Positions 20,592 to 33,357 of a DNA stretch of 64,000 bases are shown here, piece by piece; position 1 is the first letter of the stretch; each line of letters begins with the position of its first letter. Source of the stretch: Triticum aestivum (lineage: Eukaryota; Streptophyta; Magnoliopsida; Poales; Poaceae); NCBI RefSeq assembly GCF_018294505.1, contig NC_057814.1, positions 297,769,072 through 297,833,071 of the forward strand, written 5' to 3'. The notes beneath the pieces are model-generated. The model searched no databases, was not told the DNA's origin, and saw nothing but the letters and a program-made list of their open reading frames with translations. The translations under genes were made by a program, and so were the position numbers.

Positions 20592-21766
20592 TGTCGGAGT
20601 AATGGGCCACGGGTAGACCAACCCGAGTACCAGAACCTTTCAAGGCATCGGGGCCAGCTGCGCCCCTCAAGATGTCAAGATAGAACGCCGGCTTCTGGTT
20701 GCCGGCTGGCCGAACGGCCGACTGCCAGAAGACGGCCATGCTCAGGAAGGCGGCCCCAAGACGGGCCGACTCCTGGCAGGCGGCTTCCAGAGAGGCCGGC
20801 TCCCAGCAGTCGGCCCATGGCGCCCTCAAAGTCTGCGCCCCCATTAAGAAGACAAGACAGGGCGAGGCTACAATGTAGCCCATCACCCCCGTATCAAGGG
20901 CCGGGCATGGCTACAGTGCTCCGTACAGGCGGAGATCTCCGCCCAGCGCGACACTGTTGCCACTCCGCCCTTGACATCACTCCTGTCAGGCGGAGCCCTG
21001 CTCCCACGACCGCCTGTCGGTATGGCCCGAAGACGGCGGGCCCTACTAGGCAGCGAGAGCCCGGAAGACGGCGGAAGCCTCACCAGTCGGACCCGGGGGA
21101 AGCCGGCTCCAAGCAGGCGGCCTGCTCCTTCCCCGGGCCCCACGCGCCATTAACCAAATAGGACGCGGAGTGGCTACAGTGATCTCCCGCCAGGCGGCGG
21201 GACTGTAGCCACGCTCCCCTGACCAAGCAAGCGTCATTAGCATCACGACTACAGTAATCATCAGCCGGCAAGACCAGCGAGCGGCGGCGGCAGCCTGTGG
21301 GCTCCGTACCAGACCAGTCGGCGGGACCCACCAGGCGGCGGGCCCCAGCAGTCACTGGAGAAGCCGGCGACCAGAGAGACTGACAGCCGGGTCCTACACC
21401 CGGCCAGATTACAATTGTACCCCTGGGGGGTAGGCCTATATAAACTCCCCAGGGAACCCATGCAAAGGGTTCGAACCTGTTCGAGTTAGACACACACCTA
21501 AGGGGTGAGGAGAGCAAGCCTTGCTTTCTTCTACCTCCAGCATACAGCTCGAGGAGCACGATTGTATTCACTAGTGCCTTAGTGATCATGCGGAGATCCC
21601 GTAGAGCAGGACTAGGGGTGTTATCTCCTAGGAGAGCCCCGAACCTGGGTAAATTGCGCCGGCGTTCATGTCTATGCCTCATCCCGCTTCCTGGCACCGG
21701 CGACGTTCTACTCGCTCCCACCATGATAAGCCATCCATTGGCATATGTCGCACCCAAACCCCCACA
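20592..21766 (+). repeat. 5' LTR of gypsy-1
   Basis: Starts TGTCGGAGTAATGGGCC and ends ...CCCCCACA. A TATA box (CCTATATAAACTCC, about 21433-21446) should position transcription starts in the LTR. The preceding sequence has repeated words such as aggcgg and gccggc. The open frames inside it on both strands are not genes. Confidence 0.95.
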
Positions 21767-21768
21767 TT

Positions 21769-21786
21769 TGGCGCCCACCGTGGGGC
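21769..21786 (+). other. Primer binding site of gypsy-1
   Basis: TGGCGCCCACCGTGGGGC lies two bases after the 5' LTR. The same 18 bases follow the gypsy-2 LTR. It starts with TGG, as expected for a complement of a tRNA 3' CCA end. I did not verify which tRNA. Confidence 0.85.
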
Positions 21787-21814
21787 AAGGTGCACTGTCT
21801 CCCGGAGACCTATT

Positions 21815-24800
21815 ATGGATGGGAACCCTGTTCCTTCCTGGCGAGTGCAGCCAGCCCGGCACGCCAGACGGCGTCTGCGCCGACGCGCTGCACGGAGCGG
21901 AGGTCGCCTGCGGGCGAGCTGCCTCGCTGATCTTGTTGGCGAGATTCGCCTCTCCGACGAGCCCGCGTCTGATGCGGGCACCGATGGCCCCGAAGGCCGC
22001 CTTGTGAGCTTCATCGATCAGCTCCATGTCACCAGTGAGCCTACTGTTGACTTGGAGTCGGTCGGCTCCACCAACCCGATGTTGGTCGACTCCGACACGG
22101 CGTCACTCGACGCGTTCCCCACCAACGTGGTGGTCTACGACGAGCCGCTTCCTCGCGCGGACAGCGGCGGCAGCACCGTCACGGAAGTGCTCGTCATCAA
22201 CCACGGCGAGCACTCTGGCGGAGGCGGCCTGGATCCGTTGCAGGCGGTGATACAAGACCTGACTGCGCCCATCTCGGAAGACGCCGACGCCGAGACGCTG
22301 GAAGCATGCCGCGTCCAGCTCGTCGAGAGCGCCAACCGGCTGCCCAGCATGAGGCGCCTTTCGGAGGCCTACCAGCGGGAGATGGACCATGCCGTCGGAG
22401 GCACGCTGGCTCCTGGTGGGCCTAGCCGCATTGGCCAGATCCGGCAGCGTGGCGTGACCATCGCCAGCATGTTCGGGAAAGATTGTCCCATCTACGCCAC
22501 GCCTGCAGAGAACGTATGAGCTGCCCAGGCGGCAGCCGACGAGCTAGACAAGCTCGAGGGCGACAAGCGTCGGCACATGACGGAGCGAGTCCAGCAGCTC
22601 CTCGACGCAGCTGCTGAGCAGCAAGATGCTGGGTGCCGCACTGAAGCGCCCAACCAGCGAAACAACGACCCGCCTCCTCGCCGAGACCAAGGCGAGACAT
22701 CCTGGACGCCGACTGGTGGCGTCCGCGATAGAAGAGACAAGGAGCCGGCTGCTAGCCGCAGCCGGACTCGCATCACCATCGAGCGCGACCAAGACGGCCG
22801 CCCAAGAGAAGTGCAGCGACGAGACGACTGTCCGCCTCCTCCTCCCTGTAGGGAGAGGCGCATTTCCCCACCGCCTGTTGATCACCCATCACTCGGCGAC
22901 CGCCTTGGCCGCCGAGAAGGAATCGGAGAAAATGATGCCCGCCACCGGATCGATCGCCTCAACCGATCCCTGGCGCTAGAAGAAGAAGAAGAGCTGGGTC
23001 CGCCTTGCTTCGGCCCCCGCATCCGAGACGAACCTTTCCCCAAAGGGTTCACACTCCCGAGAGATACACCCAAGTACACCGGCTCTGTGAAGTCGGAGGA
23101 CTGGCTGGTCGACTACTCCACAGCCATCAGCATCGCGAATGGCAACAAGAGCGTTGCCGTGAAGTACGTTCCGCTAATGCTCCAGGGCACGGCCCGGACA
23201 TGGCTGAACAGCCTGAAGGCCCGAAGCATCAACAGCTGATTTGACTTCACTGAAGCGTTCATCCGCAACTTCACCAGCACGTACAAGTGGCTGCCGAAGC
23301 CTCGTCAGCTCTCCTTGTGCGTCCAAGGCCCCAACGAGTCAACTCGCGACTACCTCACGCGCTGGGCCGAGCTGCGCAATTCTTGCTAGGGCGTGCACGA
23401 GGTGCAGGCCATCGAGTACTTCACTGCCGGGTGCCGAGAGGGCACCCTCCTCAAGCACAAGCTTCTCTGCGACGAGCCGGCAACCCTCGACGAACTGCTG
23501 ATCATAGCAGACAAGTACGCCACGGCCGACTCCTCCATGAAGGCAGAGATCCAAGTTAACGCGTCGGGCAAGGTGGCCCCCCAAGCTCCTCGGACCCCGG
23601 TTGGAGACACCAGCCAGCGACAACAACCAAACGACAACAAGCGCAAGGCCATGCAGCCGGCTTCCACAAGCCGGCAGGTGGCAACAGTCGAAGATCAGCA
23701 GCCGGAATGGCAGCCTCCTCCCAAGCGCCAGAAGGGTGGCAAGCCCAACTGGTTGCCCACCTTCTCATACGAGCAGACCCTTGATGCACCCTGCAAGTTC
23801 CACAGCGGCGCGAAGCCGTCCAACCACACCACTCGGAAGTGCCATTGGCTCAACAGGATCGCCAAGGGTGATGGACTCCAGCCCCCTCCGCCTGCCGGCC
23901 CGCCGCCTCCTCCTCCTCAGCAGTCGGCGGTTCGGCCAGTCGGCGCGATACAAGATGAATACCCTAAAGAGCATGGAGCTTATGTCATGTTCACCAGTGT
24001 GGCTGACGACAGGCGCAACAGACGGCAGCAGCAACAAGAAGTAATCAGAGAGCCCCGAATTCATGCATTGGTCTGAGAAGCGCATCAGCTGGAGCAGAGC
24101 CGACCACCCGGAAGTGATGCCTAATCCTAGCTCCTATGCTCTGGTGTTGGATGCCACCTTTGCCACAGAGAGGCGAGCTGCTCGCTTCTCCCGAGTTCTG
24201 ATAGATGGCGGCAGCAGCATCAACATCCTATACAAAGATACCATGGAGAAGTTGGGAATCAAGCAGAGACATCTTCAGCCCAACCGAACTGTTTTCCATG
24301 GCATCGTTCCAGGCCTTTCCTGCTCACCAATCGGCAAGACTCAGATAGATGTCCTCTTCGGGGACAAAAACTATTTCCGCCGAGAGTCAGTCTGGTGTGA
24401 GGTGGTGGACCTTGAGAGCCCCTATCACGCATTGCTTGGCCGGCCAGCCCTGGCGAAGTTTATGGCGGTCCCCCACTATGCCTACTTGAAGATGAAGATG
24501 CCGAGCTCCAAGGGAATCCTGACCATAGCAGGAGACTACAAAAAGTCGTCCGCCTGCGCAGCAGAGAGCAGCTGGTTAGCTGAGTCCCTCGTGATCGCGG
24601 CTGAAAAGCGACTCCTTGACCAGGTTGTGGCGATAGCCGGCAAGCAGCCGGAAATGTCACCCAATCCCAAGGAGTCGGAAGCTGAGGGCTAGTTCAAGCC
24701 GGCGAAGCAGACAAAGAAGATACCGTTGGACCCGGAGCACCCGGAGAGGCACGCAGTCATAGGTGCAAACCTTGACAGAAAATAGGAAGGCGAGCTCGTC

Positions 24801-27800
24801 GATTTCCTCCGTGAGAATCGTGACATCTTTGCGTGGTCTCCCAGGGACATGCCGGGTGTTCCGACGGAATTCGCCGAGCACAAGCTACACGTCCGGTCCG
24901 ATGCCAAGCCAGTTAGGCAGCCATTGCGCCGCGTGTCGGAGGAGAAGAGAAGAGTTGTTGGAGAAGAGATAGCCCGGCTTCTAGCAGCCGGCGTCATCAT
25001 GAAAGTATTCTTTCCAGAGTGGTTAGCCAACCCGGTCCTAGTGCTGAAGAAGAACAAGCAGTGGCACATGTGTATTGATTATACCAGCCTCAACAAAGCA
25101 TGCCCCAAAGATCCCTTTGCCTTACCAAGGATTGACCAAGTGATAGACTCCACAGCCGGATGCGAGCTGTTGAGCTTTTTGGATGCATACTCAGGGTATC
25201 ATCAGATCAAGATGAACCCAGCCGACAGGTTGAAGACCGCCTTCATCACGCCATTCAGAGCCTTCTGCTACCTGACCATGACGTTTGGCTTGAAAAATGC
25301 CGACGCCACGTTTCAGCGTTGCATGCAGAAGTGTCTCCTCAAGCAACTCGGCAGAAACGCCCGCGTCTATGTGGACGATGTGGTGGTGAAGACGGAAAAG
25401 CGTGGAACGCTGCTAGAAGACCTCAAGGAGACCTTTGAGAACTTGCGCCGATTTCAGATCAAGCTCAACCCGGAGAAATGCGTCTTTGGAGTGCCAGCCG
25501 GCCAGCTTCTTGGCTTTCTGGTCTCAGAGCGCGGCATAGAGTGCAACCCTGTGAAGATCAAGGCCATCAAGAGGATGGAGGTGCCCACCCGACTGTTGGA
25601 TGTGCAAAAATTCACCGGCTGCTTGGCATCCATCAGTCGTTTCATCAGTCGGCTGGGTGAGAAGGCTCTTCCCCTGTACCAGCTTTTCTCTGGCTCAAGA
25701 AGATGTTGACCACTCCGCCTGTCCTGGCGGTTCCGACTCCTAAGGAGCCCATGCTCCTCTACATCGCCGCCACCAGCCGGGTGGTCAGCACAGTCATAGT
25801 GGTGGAACGCAAGGAAGAAGGCAAAGCACTACAATCCAGAGGCCGGTGTATTACCTGAGTGAAGTGTTGTCTGCCTCCAAGCAAAACTACCCCCACTACC
25901 GGAAGATGTGCTACGGAGTGCACTTGACCGCCAAGAAACTGAAGCCATACTTCCAAGAGCACCCAATCACTGTGGTCTGCACAGCTCCACTTGCCGAGAT
26001 CATTGGAAGCCGAGATGCCTCAGGCCAAGTGGCCAAGTGGGCCATAGATTTGGCCCCCTACACCATCTACTACCAGCCTCGCACCACCATCAAGTCGCAA
26101 GCATTGGCCGACTTCCTCGTCGACTGGACCGAGACCCAGTACCTGCCGCCAGCGCCAGACTCCACCCATTGGCGAATGCACTTTGATGGTTCCAAAATGC
26201 GCACCGGTTTGGGAGCCGGCATCATCCTCACCTCTCCCAAAGGTGACAAGCTCAGATATGTGCTGCAAATCCACTTTGCCGCCTCCAATAACGTTGCTGA
26301 ATACGAAGCACTCATTCATGGGCTCCGGCTTGCCAAGGAACTCGGCATTCGCCAGATCCTGTGCTATGGAGATTCTGACTTGGTGGTCCAGCAGTCGTCT
26401 AGTGACTGGGACGCCAGCAAATATGGCGAGCTACCGCTTCCTCGTACAGCAGCTCAGTGGATACTTTGAGGGGTGCGAGTTCCTCCATGTGCCAAGAAAT
26501 GACAATGAGCAAGCAGATGCCTTGGCACGAATCGGCTCCACCTGTCAAGCAATACCAGCCGGCGTCGCCCTGCAACGCCTCCTCAAGCCGTCTGTCAAGC
26601 CGTCGCCAGAGTCGGATTCCATCTTTGTGCTGGCTCCTCCTGAAGCAGTCGGATCCGACTCGAGGACCCCAGCAGCTAGCACGAGGAATTCGGCAGGCGA
26701 CCCGGGGACTACAGCAGCCGCACCCGGCTCGGGGACTTCAGAACCCGGCCCGGGGACTGTAGCAGTCAGCTTGGGGACTTCATCGACTCAGCAAGCGGCA
26801 GCTGACTCCAAGCCGCCGCCTCCCGACCCAACCGCCGTTGTGCAAGTAGTAGTCCTAGCAGTAAAAGAAATTGCAGCACCTTCATGGGCCCAGCCCATCC
26901 TCAACTTCCTGGTGAACAAAGAGCCGCCGACTGATGAGATCTCGGCCCGACAAGTGCAATGCCGGGCGGCAGCGTACACCATCGTCAATTGAGAACTTGT
27001 GAGGCGCAGTTTCACTGATGTTTACCAGCGCTGCGTAGAGCCGGAGCAAGGCCAAGCAATCCTCAAAGACATCCATCAAGGCGAGTGCGGTGACCACGCG
27101 GCCTCAAGAGCACTAGTGGCCAAAGCTTTTCGCCACGGTTTTTTCTGGCCGACTGCTCTAGAAGATGCCAAAGACTTGGTTCAGAAATGCAAAGGGTGTC
27201 AGAAGTTCCGCTCCAAGCCACATCAACCGGCTTCTGCACTCAAGACCATCCCCATTGCCTGGCCCTTTGCTGTTTTTTGGGGCCTAGACATGGTGGGACC
27301 ATTCAAGATGGCGCGCGGCGGCATGACTCATCTGGTTGTCGCGGTGGACAAGTTCACCAAGTGGATAGAAGCAAAGCCAATTAAGAAATTGAATGGTCCT
27401 ACTGCTGTAACTTTCATCTCCGACATCACCATCCGGTATGGCATACCAGACAGCATCATCACCGACAACGGCACAAACCTGGCGTCCGTTGCCCATCCAC
27501 AGTCAAACGGCCAGGTGGAGTGAGCAAACGGCCTCATTTTGTCCAGCGTCAATCCCCGACTGGTCGAGCCTCTGGAGCGTTCGGCCGGCTGCTGGCTCGA
27601 TGAGCTGCCAGCCGTCCTCTGGAGCCTGCGCACAACTCCGAACAAGTCAACCGGCTTCACGCCTTTCTTCCTCATCTACGGTGCCGAAGCCGTCATCCCG
27701 ACGGACATAGAATTCAACTCCCCTCGAGTCACCATGTACACCGAAGAGGAGGCAGAAGAAGCACGACAAGACGATGTCGATCTGCTGGAAGAGGGCCGGC

Positions 27801-28099
27801 TGTTGGCACTCAGCCGGTCCACCATCTACCAGTAGAGCCTGCGCCGATACTACAACCGAAAGGTCAAGCCAAGATCCTTCCAAGAGGGAGACCTTGTGCT
27901 CCGGCTGATCTAGCGAACAGCCGGCCAGCACAAGCTCTCGGCACCTTGGGAAGGCCCCTTCATCATTAGCAAGGTGTTGGGCAACGACTCCTACTACCTT
28001 ATCGATGCTCAGAAGCCTCGAGCACGCAAAAGAGATGACTCTGGCAAGGAGACAGAGCGACCATGGAATGCAAACCTCCTCCGAAGGTTTTACAGTTGA
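21815..28099 (+). pseudogene. gag-pol polyprotein of gypsy-1, multiply disrupted
   Basis: Order of remnants: gag (ATG at 21815; core with WLVDYSTAISIANGN and LMLQGTARTWLNSL); a Cys/His motif CKFH...NHTTRKC near 23790; protease (VLIDGGSSINILY near 24200); reverse transcriptase (LDAYSGYHQIKM, then VYVDDVVVKT near 25370); RNase H (MHFDGSKMRTGLGAG near 26180); integrase (GLDMVGPF, IITDNGTN, HPQSNGQVE); and a C-terminal GDLVLRLI...LIDAQKP end. Disruptions: TGA at 22517, 23237, 26990 and 27521; TAG at 23387, 24690, 24783, 27833 and 27911; frame changes near 24050, 25690 (with lost sequence between RT and RNase H), 25835 and 26400; and an in-frame loss of 18 residues in the integrase core near 27480. 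It cannot make a functional protein. Confidence 0.9.
26699..26790 (+). repeat. Cluster of GGGGACT words between RNase H and integrase
   Basis: Four near-copies of (c/t)(c/t)(c/t)ggggact occur at about 26701, 26733, 26752 and 26772. A related cgaggacccc lies at about 26656. They encode a Gly/Thr/Ala/Pro-rich linker. The same word occurs right before the 3' LTR and in introns of the antisense gene. Confidence 0.75.
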
Positions 28100-28806
28100 T
28101 GCAGTATGTACTACGCCAACTTTTGGATTAAGTACGAAGACTCTGGGTCCCCCGAGAAGAGCTCGGGGACTGCCCCCTTTTATCTATATGATAAGTATTA
28201 CGCCTGTCATTGTGTTATTTCATAAGTCCGTCTGGCACCGGGTTTGACCAGTTGACCCGGGGACTTGCCGCCTTGTGCTATGTAATGCTTCCTACGGCCG
28301 GACAAGTAATGTGTTGGCACTTAAGCCATCTCCTGCCAGAAGCCGCAACTCGCAGAGCAGCTATCCGACGGGCAGGAGTAAAGGCAGAAAGAATGTCCGC
28401 GTGAAAAATGGCTAAGGACCCAAAGCATGCACATAGTTCAAACCATTTTCCCGCATCGCCGACCAGCTGCTGAGCAGCCGGCCGGCCGGCTTCTACTTAA
28501 CTTGCTAGAAAAGTCTAACCGGCTAAGTACTTGCCTTCCTGAAAATGGCTAAGTACTTTGCCCAGCCACAGTCCGCAGAGCAGCTGTTCGGCTGGCAAGA
28601 CATCAACCAAGGGAAGGCGGCAAAGGAAAAAAGCCAAAGAGCAGAAAGCAAGGAAAGATAGAACTCGGCAAATATATTTACACATATAAAGGCCCTTGGC
28701 CAGCATTAAAAAGAAGTTTGAAATACAGCCCACGGGTGGAATTGTGCAAAGTTAACAAAGTTTATCGAGACTTATAAGCAGGTAAAAACAAAGATAAGTT
28801 GGCAGC
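28100..28806. other. Non-coding spacer of gypsy-1 between pol and antisense gene
   Basis: No coding domain is present on either strand. Two further ggggact words occur (about 28163 and 28256). On the minus strand this would be the 3' flank of the antisense gene, and on the plus strand the trailer of gag-pol. Short direct repeats aaaatggctaag and (g/c)gcagagcag occur at about 28407/28545 and 28353/28574. Confidence 0.5.
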
Positions 28807-31800
28807 CTAGGAAGCAGCAGACGGGTTCGGTGGAACAATGGGGTCGGTAGTGCCGGTTGGTGGAGCGGCCGGCTGGTCAGTCTCCGCTTGGTCGCCTTCA
28901 GTAGCAGCCGGCTCGCTCGGGCGTGGCTCGTTGCTGGAGGCGCGGTCGAGCTGGGGCTGGCCGTCCGCTTCGACCTCTGGCGCCTCCTCTTCACCTTCCT
29001 CCTACTCCTCGTCTTCTTCCTCGCCGCTGGAGTCGATCACCTCGGACGAGTCCTCGCCGTCCTCTGGGTTCAGCCCGAACCACTCTGGTGGTGCCTCGGC
29101 GCTGTTCTCGGCCCGCTCCGGGATGAAGATGCTGGTGTTGGTGTACTCGGCGATTGCCGCCGCCCCCTTGACAAGATCATCCTCCACCGCCACCAGCTCT
29201 TCCTAGGCCTCCTGTCGAAACATGGTCAGCTGGGCTAGATTCAGCCCAGGGTACCATGCCTTGACGAACTCCAAGTCTCAGCGTGCTCCAGCTCGGGCCG
29301 AGGAGCCCTTCCAGGCCTCAAGACGGTCGGCCGCCACCTCCAGCCAATCAACAGTCCGGCTGGGTGTGCGCGGAGCCAGCATGTCCGACCACAGGGCAGC
29401 GATCGCCTGGGCGCCAACAAGATGAAGACGGCGTAGCATCCGATGAGCCGGCCGAAGACGGGCCTGGATGCTGAGAAGCTGTTCGCTAAGGGTCCGGGGG
29501 GCGTCGGCAGCAATCTCCGCACCTTCCACCCTCCGCCCTTCATGATCAGCCTCGATGGCCTGATTGGCAGCACCAGAGTGACCGGGGAAGAAGTCTACTC
29601 AAACAGAAAGCAAAGAGCCAAAGTTAGAAACAAGCAGCCGGCCTGATCAGAAGCTGGCGGCCTGAAGAAAGAGTAAAGAAGGAAGCTCACCATCAACCAT
29701 TTCTTCAACATCGCCAAAGCTGGCAGTCAGCATTGCCTCCTTGTTGGACCAGGCAGAGCGTTCGGTCTCAAACTCAGCAAGGAGGCTAGTCTCCTTGTCC
29801 TCTGCCTCCTTCTGGGCCTTCTCGAGAAGCTCCGCCTGCTCCGCCAGTTGCGTGACCAGCTGGTCACGCTCATCGATTAGCTTGTTGCAGTCCGCCTCCT
29901 TGTTACGCAGCGTGGTGTTGGCTTCGCCCAGCTGCTGCTGCAGGGCGGTGTTGGCCTCTGCAAAAGTAGAAGAAGAAAAGGACATCAAACAATCAACAAA
30001 GAGAGATATAGTGGCCGGGAAGATCCGGCACGACTGCTTAGCAGTTGGCCCGAATCTCAGGGACTACAGCCCGCGGGTGCGCCAGCGTGCCCCCGCGGAG
30101 AAGGAAGTTATCAAATATCAACAGACAAGAAGAACAGTTGCCGGGGAGATCCGGCCCGACTGCTCAGCAGTCGGCCCGAATCTCGGGGACTACAGCCCGC
30201 AGGTGCGCCAGCGCGCCCCCGGAGAGAAAGAAAACAAGGACTTACTCCGGCTCTCCGACAGGTCGGCGGTCCGTTTGTCCAGATCTCGGACATTAGCATT
30301 GAAGATGACCGCGCGGAGGTTGTGATAATCCTGCGGCGAAGATATCAGACAAATGTTAGTACTCGGAGCTTGCGAGTTAAAGTTCCGAGTTGGCTGCTCA
30401 ACAGCCGGCCCGAAACTCGGGGACTACACCCAGTGGGTGCGTTGGCGCGCCCCCACAGAGAAGTATAAGAAATACAAGGGTTAAAGATAACGAAACATAC
30501 CCGGACGGCGGCTTGCGACTCCAGGAACGCTTGGTTGCACCGCTTCAGGGCGTCAGCTTCGGCCTGGAGTTTGCCTTGGACGTCCAGAATCGCCTGGTTC
30601 AAAGGGCCCGTCCCGCCTCCCCGCATCCAGTCGGCGGGCGCAGCGCTAGTCGCCTCGGCGTCTGAGATCGAAGAGCTCGCGGCTGCGGCCTCCAGCGGGC
30701 ATGGCGCCGAGGCCGCCTTGGCCATCCGGCGGCGCGACGGGGTGCGGACCTCAGGAGTTGGGCCCGTCACCATCTCGCTTCCTGCTGGTGGCACCGGCGG
30801 ATCAGCCGGCTGCTTGTCTCGCGCTTCCTTAGTCGGCGGTGGCGGAGGCACGATCACGTCTGGCATGGCGATGTCGCCACCCTCCCTATCCATGATCGGG
30901 TGCTCGTCGCCGGCTCCCCCAGTCGGCGCTGCGAATTCTGGTGGCGGCGGCGCGGAGTTCAGGGGGGTGACGAATATCGCCGACTGACGGCGCGCGGCTT
31001 CCTCAGCCTGCTTCTTCGCCGCGGCAGCTGCCTCAGCCTCCGCCAGCTTCTTCAGGGCGGCAGCCTCCGCCTTCTCCGCTTCCGCCTTCTCCAGGCGGGC
31101 GCCTTCCTGCTCCTCGCGCGCCTCCCGCGCATTTCGCTCCGTCGCCTCCCGGAGGTCGGCGGCCGGATCGATTCGCCGGGTGGTGGTAGAGGTCCCTGCC
31201 GACCCAACGATGGAGGCGGCGGCCGACTTCTCGAGAGAGAGTGGAGCCCTAAAATCAAGAAAACAGAGCAAAGGAAACCCAGAAAGAATCAACGAGAAAG
31301 AAAAGCACAAGAAAAGATACTTACGCCGACACCATGGGAGGCGCCTTCGGGAGCTTCTGATATTTGGCTGCCTTCGCGGCAGCCTCCTTCCGCCGGGTCG
31401 CAGCAGTCGGGTTCTTGGCCTTCTTCGGCGTGCTACTGAACAAGGCGGCGCCCTGTTTTCGCTTCCGCGTGCCGCCTCGAGCAGTCGGCTCGGCGAAGGG
31501 GCCCGCGTCCGTCTTGCCCGCGCCTCGTGAAGAGCGCAGCTCGTCTTCCTTGTCGTCGTCGTCGGGCCAGGTCTCGATGCAGCCTTCCTCGGAGCCACCG
31601 GCTCCATAGAAACCGCCTGTTGCGGTGTCGTCCAAGGCGGCCGCCCCCAAGTCGGGGTCGTCCACGTCGCTCACGGCCCGGTCCAGCGCGTAGTCACCAC
31701 CCGGCCCCACGACAGCAGCCGTCGCCCGAGACATGTATATCTGCATCCCAAAGTCCGACTGCTCAAGACCACCAGACGGAATCAAGATGAGGTATTAAAG

Positions 31801-32715
31801 AAAGGAGAGACTGAAAGACTTACAGCGGGTGGCGGGTCCACACGGGAGTACGACGGCTTGCCGATCCGCCAGGACCCCTCCAGCTTGAAGCCAGAGATCT
31901 CGTTCACCAAGTTGGCCACCTCGGCAGCCGGCATCTCCTTGGTGCTCAGCCGGCATGGGTCGCGATGCCCGCTCATCCGCTGATCAGGTGCAGCCGGCCT
32001 TGGAGCGGGAGAACCCGGCGCGTGACGAAGACAACCGATAAGTCGGTCGCCTTGAGGCCCTCGGTGTTGGTCAGCTCCTGGAGTTGTTGGATGGCGGCGG
32101 CGCCGTCTGCCGACACCGGCTTCGGCTTGTAGCCCCAGCTGGCTCGAGGCTCGGCCGGCGGGCCGGCTGCATAAGCCGGCAGGTTGAGGAAGTCAACTGC
32201 CGGGTTGACATTCTCCACGTAGAAGTAAGATTGCTGCCACATCTTGACCGACTATGGCAACTTGATGGTGGGGAAGGCGTTCTTCGAAGACGGCCGGCGC
32301 ACCACGATGAAGGCACCACACTGGGCAACCACCTCCCGGACGGAGGTGCCCAGCTTGGTGTAGAAGAATGCTCCCCACAGCTTGATGGTGGGGAGGATGC
32401 CGAGATAGCCTTCGCACATCGTGACGAAGGCCGCCAGGAGCATCACGGTGTTGGGCGTGATGTGGTGAGGTCGGAGATGGTAAAATTCGAGGAACAAGCG
32501 GTGGAAGCTGCTCACCGGCAAGCCGAAGCCGCGGATGAAGTGCGAGCGGAAGACGACCCGCTCGTTCTCCCCCGGTGCCAGCGAGATCTCCTCCGCTGGA
32601 GGCACGCGCGCCTTCACGTAGTTCGCGCCGGGAAGGCGCCGCGTGTCATGAAGGAAAGCGATGTGGTCTTCATGGAATTCGACCCGTCCCAGTCTCCCCC
32701 ATGCTCGCGCGCCAT
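28807..32715 (-). pseudogene. Spliced antisense gene of gypsy-1 (putative gypsy-type 'transposase' domain)
   Basis: Six minus-strand exons with GT-AG borders: 32715-31824, 31758-31325, 31248-30501, 30330-30246, 29957-29691 and 29594-28807. Exon 1 encodes SHFIRGFGLPVSSFHRLFLE and HHITPNTVMLLAAF, a pattern I recognise as the plant 'putative gypsy type transposon' domain (Pfam PF04195-like). Later exons encode a long Ala/Glu/Lys coiled coil (REATERNAREAREEQEGARL; LIDERDQLVTQLAEQAELLE) and an acidic C-terminus. Disruptions: frame changes near 32690, 31976 and 29277, and TAG at 32252, 29203 and 29002. The role of this protein family is unknown; despite the domain name there is no evidence of catalysis. 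The separate TATA box suggests independent transcription. Confidence 0.75.
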
Positions 32716-32897
32716 GGAGGGCTCGACGAGGAGAACGGCGCGGCGGGAAAACTGAGATTGGGGCGGGGCCAAGAGGGCTCAGAGATGAGCAGCGGCGGCG
32801 CTCCGGCGGAGCTCGGTGGCGCTGTGGCGAGAGGCAGAAGAATGAGGGAAAATGGGATGGAGGGGCGCGCGTGCTTTGCCGCTCCCTCTCCTCCCCC

Positions 32898-32905
32898 TAC
32901 TTATA
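32898..32905 (-). promoter_or_regulatory. TATA box of the antisense gene
   Basis: Minus-strand GCTATAAGTAGGGGGAGG lies about 185 bases upstream of the exon 1 ATG (32715). The surrounding CT-rich leader is typical for grass promoters. Confidence 0.55.
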
Positions 32906-32906
32906 G

Positions 32907-33357
32907 CATGCGGGCTATGAAGCCGAGGGGGCGGGCGTGAGATCGTGGGATTAACTATGCCCATCACCCCACGTTCCCACCTTTACCGCGCGAGTTACTG
33001 CATGTAGTAACTCCGCAGGGAAACCCAACCGCCCGCCTCGGCCACAGCGGATCTGCTCGCGTGCCGAGGCCCGGTGGTGGCGGGCCCAGCCTGCCGTCGG
33101 GTCCCATCACGCGCGTGGGCTGACAGGTTGGCTCGGCTGGCTGGCGCCACATGGCACGCCCATGACAGGCGGCGGGCCTAGAAGCTTAGCTAACATGCCA
33201 CCTAGTTCCCGCCGTTGCGCTCGAAGTTTCACACAAACCCGACTGGAGGAGGAAACTGTTGAGGCTTGCTAGGAGTCGGATGAAGCTTCCTTCCAGAACA
33301 TCTAGAGGAGGAAACTGTTGAGGCTACTCGGCTCCTCAGCCGCGGCATCTCACCAGC
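32907..33357. other. Non-coding region before the 3' LTR of gypsy-1
   Basis: No gene is seen. A 60-base-spaced direct repeat of gaggaggaaactgttgaggct occurs at about 33246 and 33305. On the minus strand it would contain the upstream promoter of the antisense gene. Confidence 0.5.

Noticed and set aside
20437..22027. Large minus-strand frames (149 and 315 codons) over the gypsy-1 LTR and gag start
   Set aside because: Antisense shadows of GC-rich LTR and gag sequence; the same shadows recur in the 3' LTR with different breaks.
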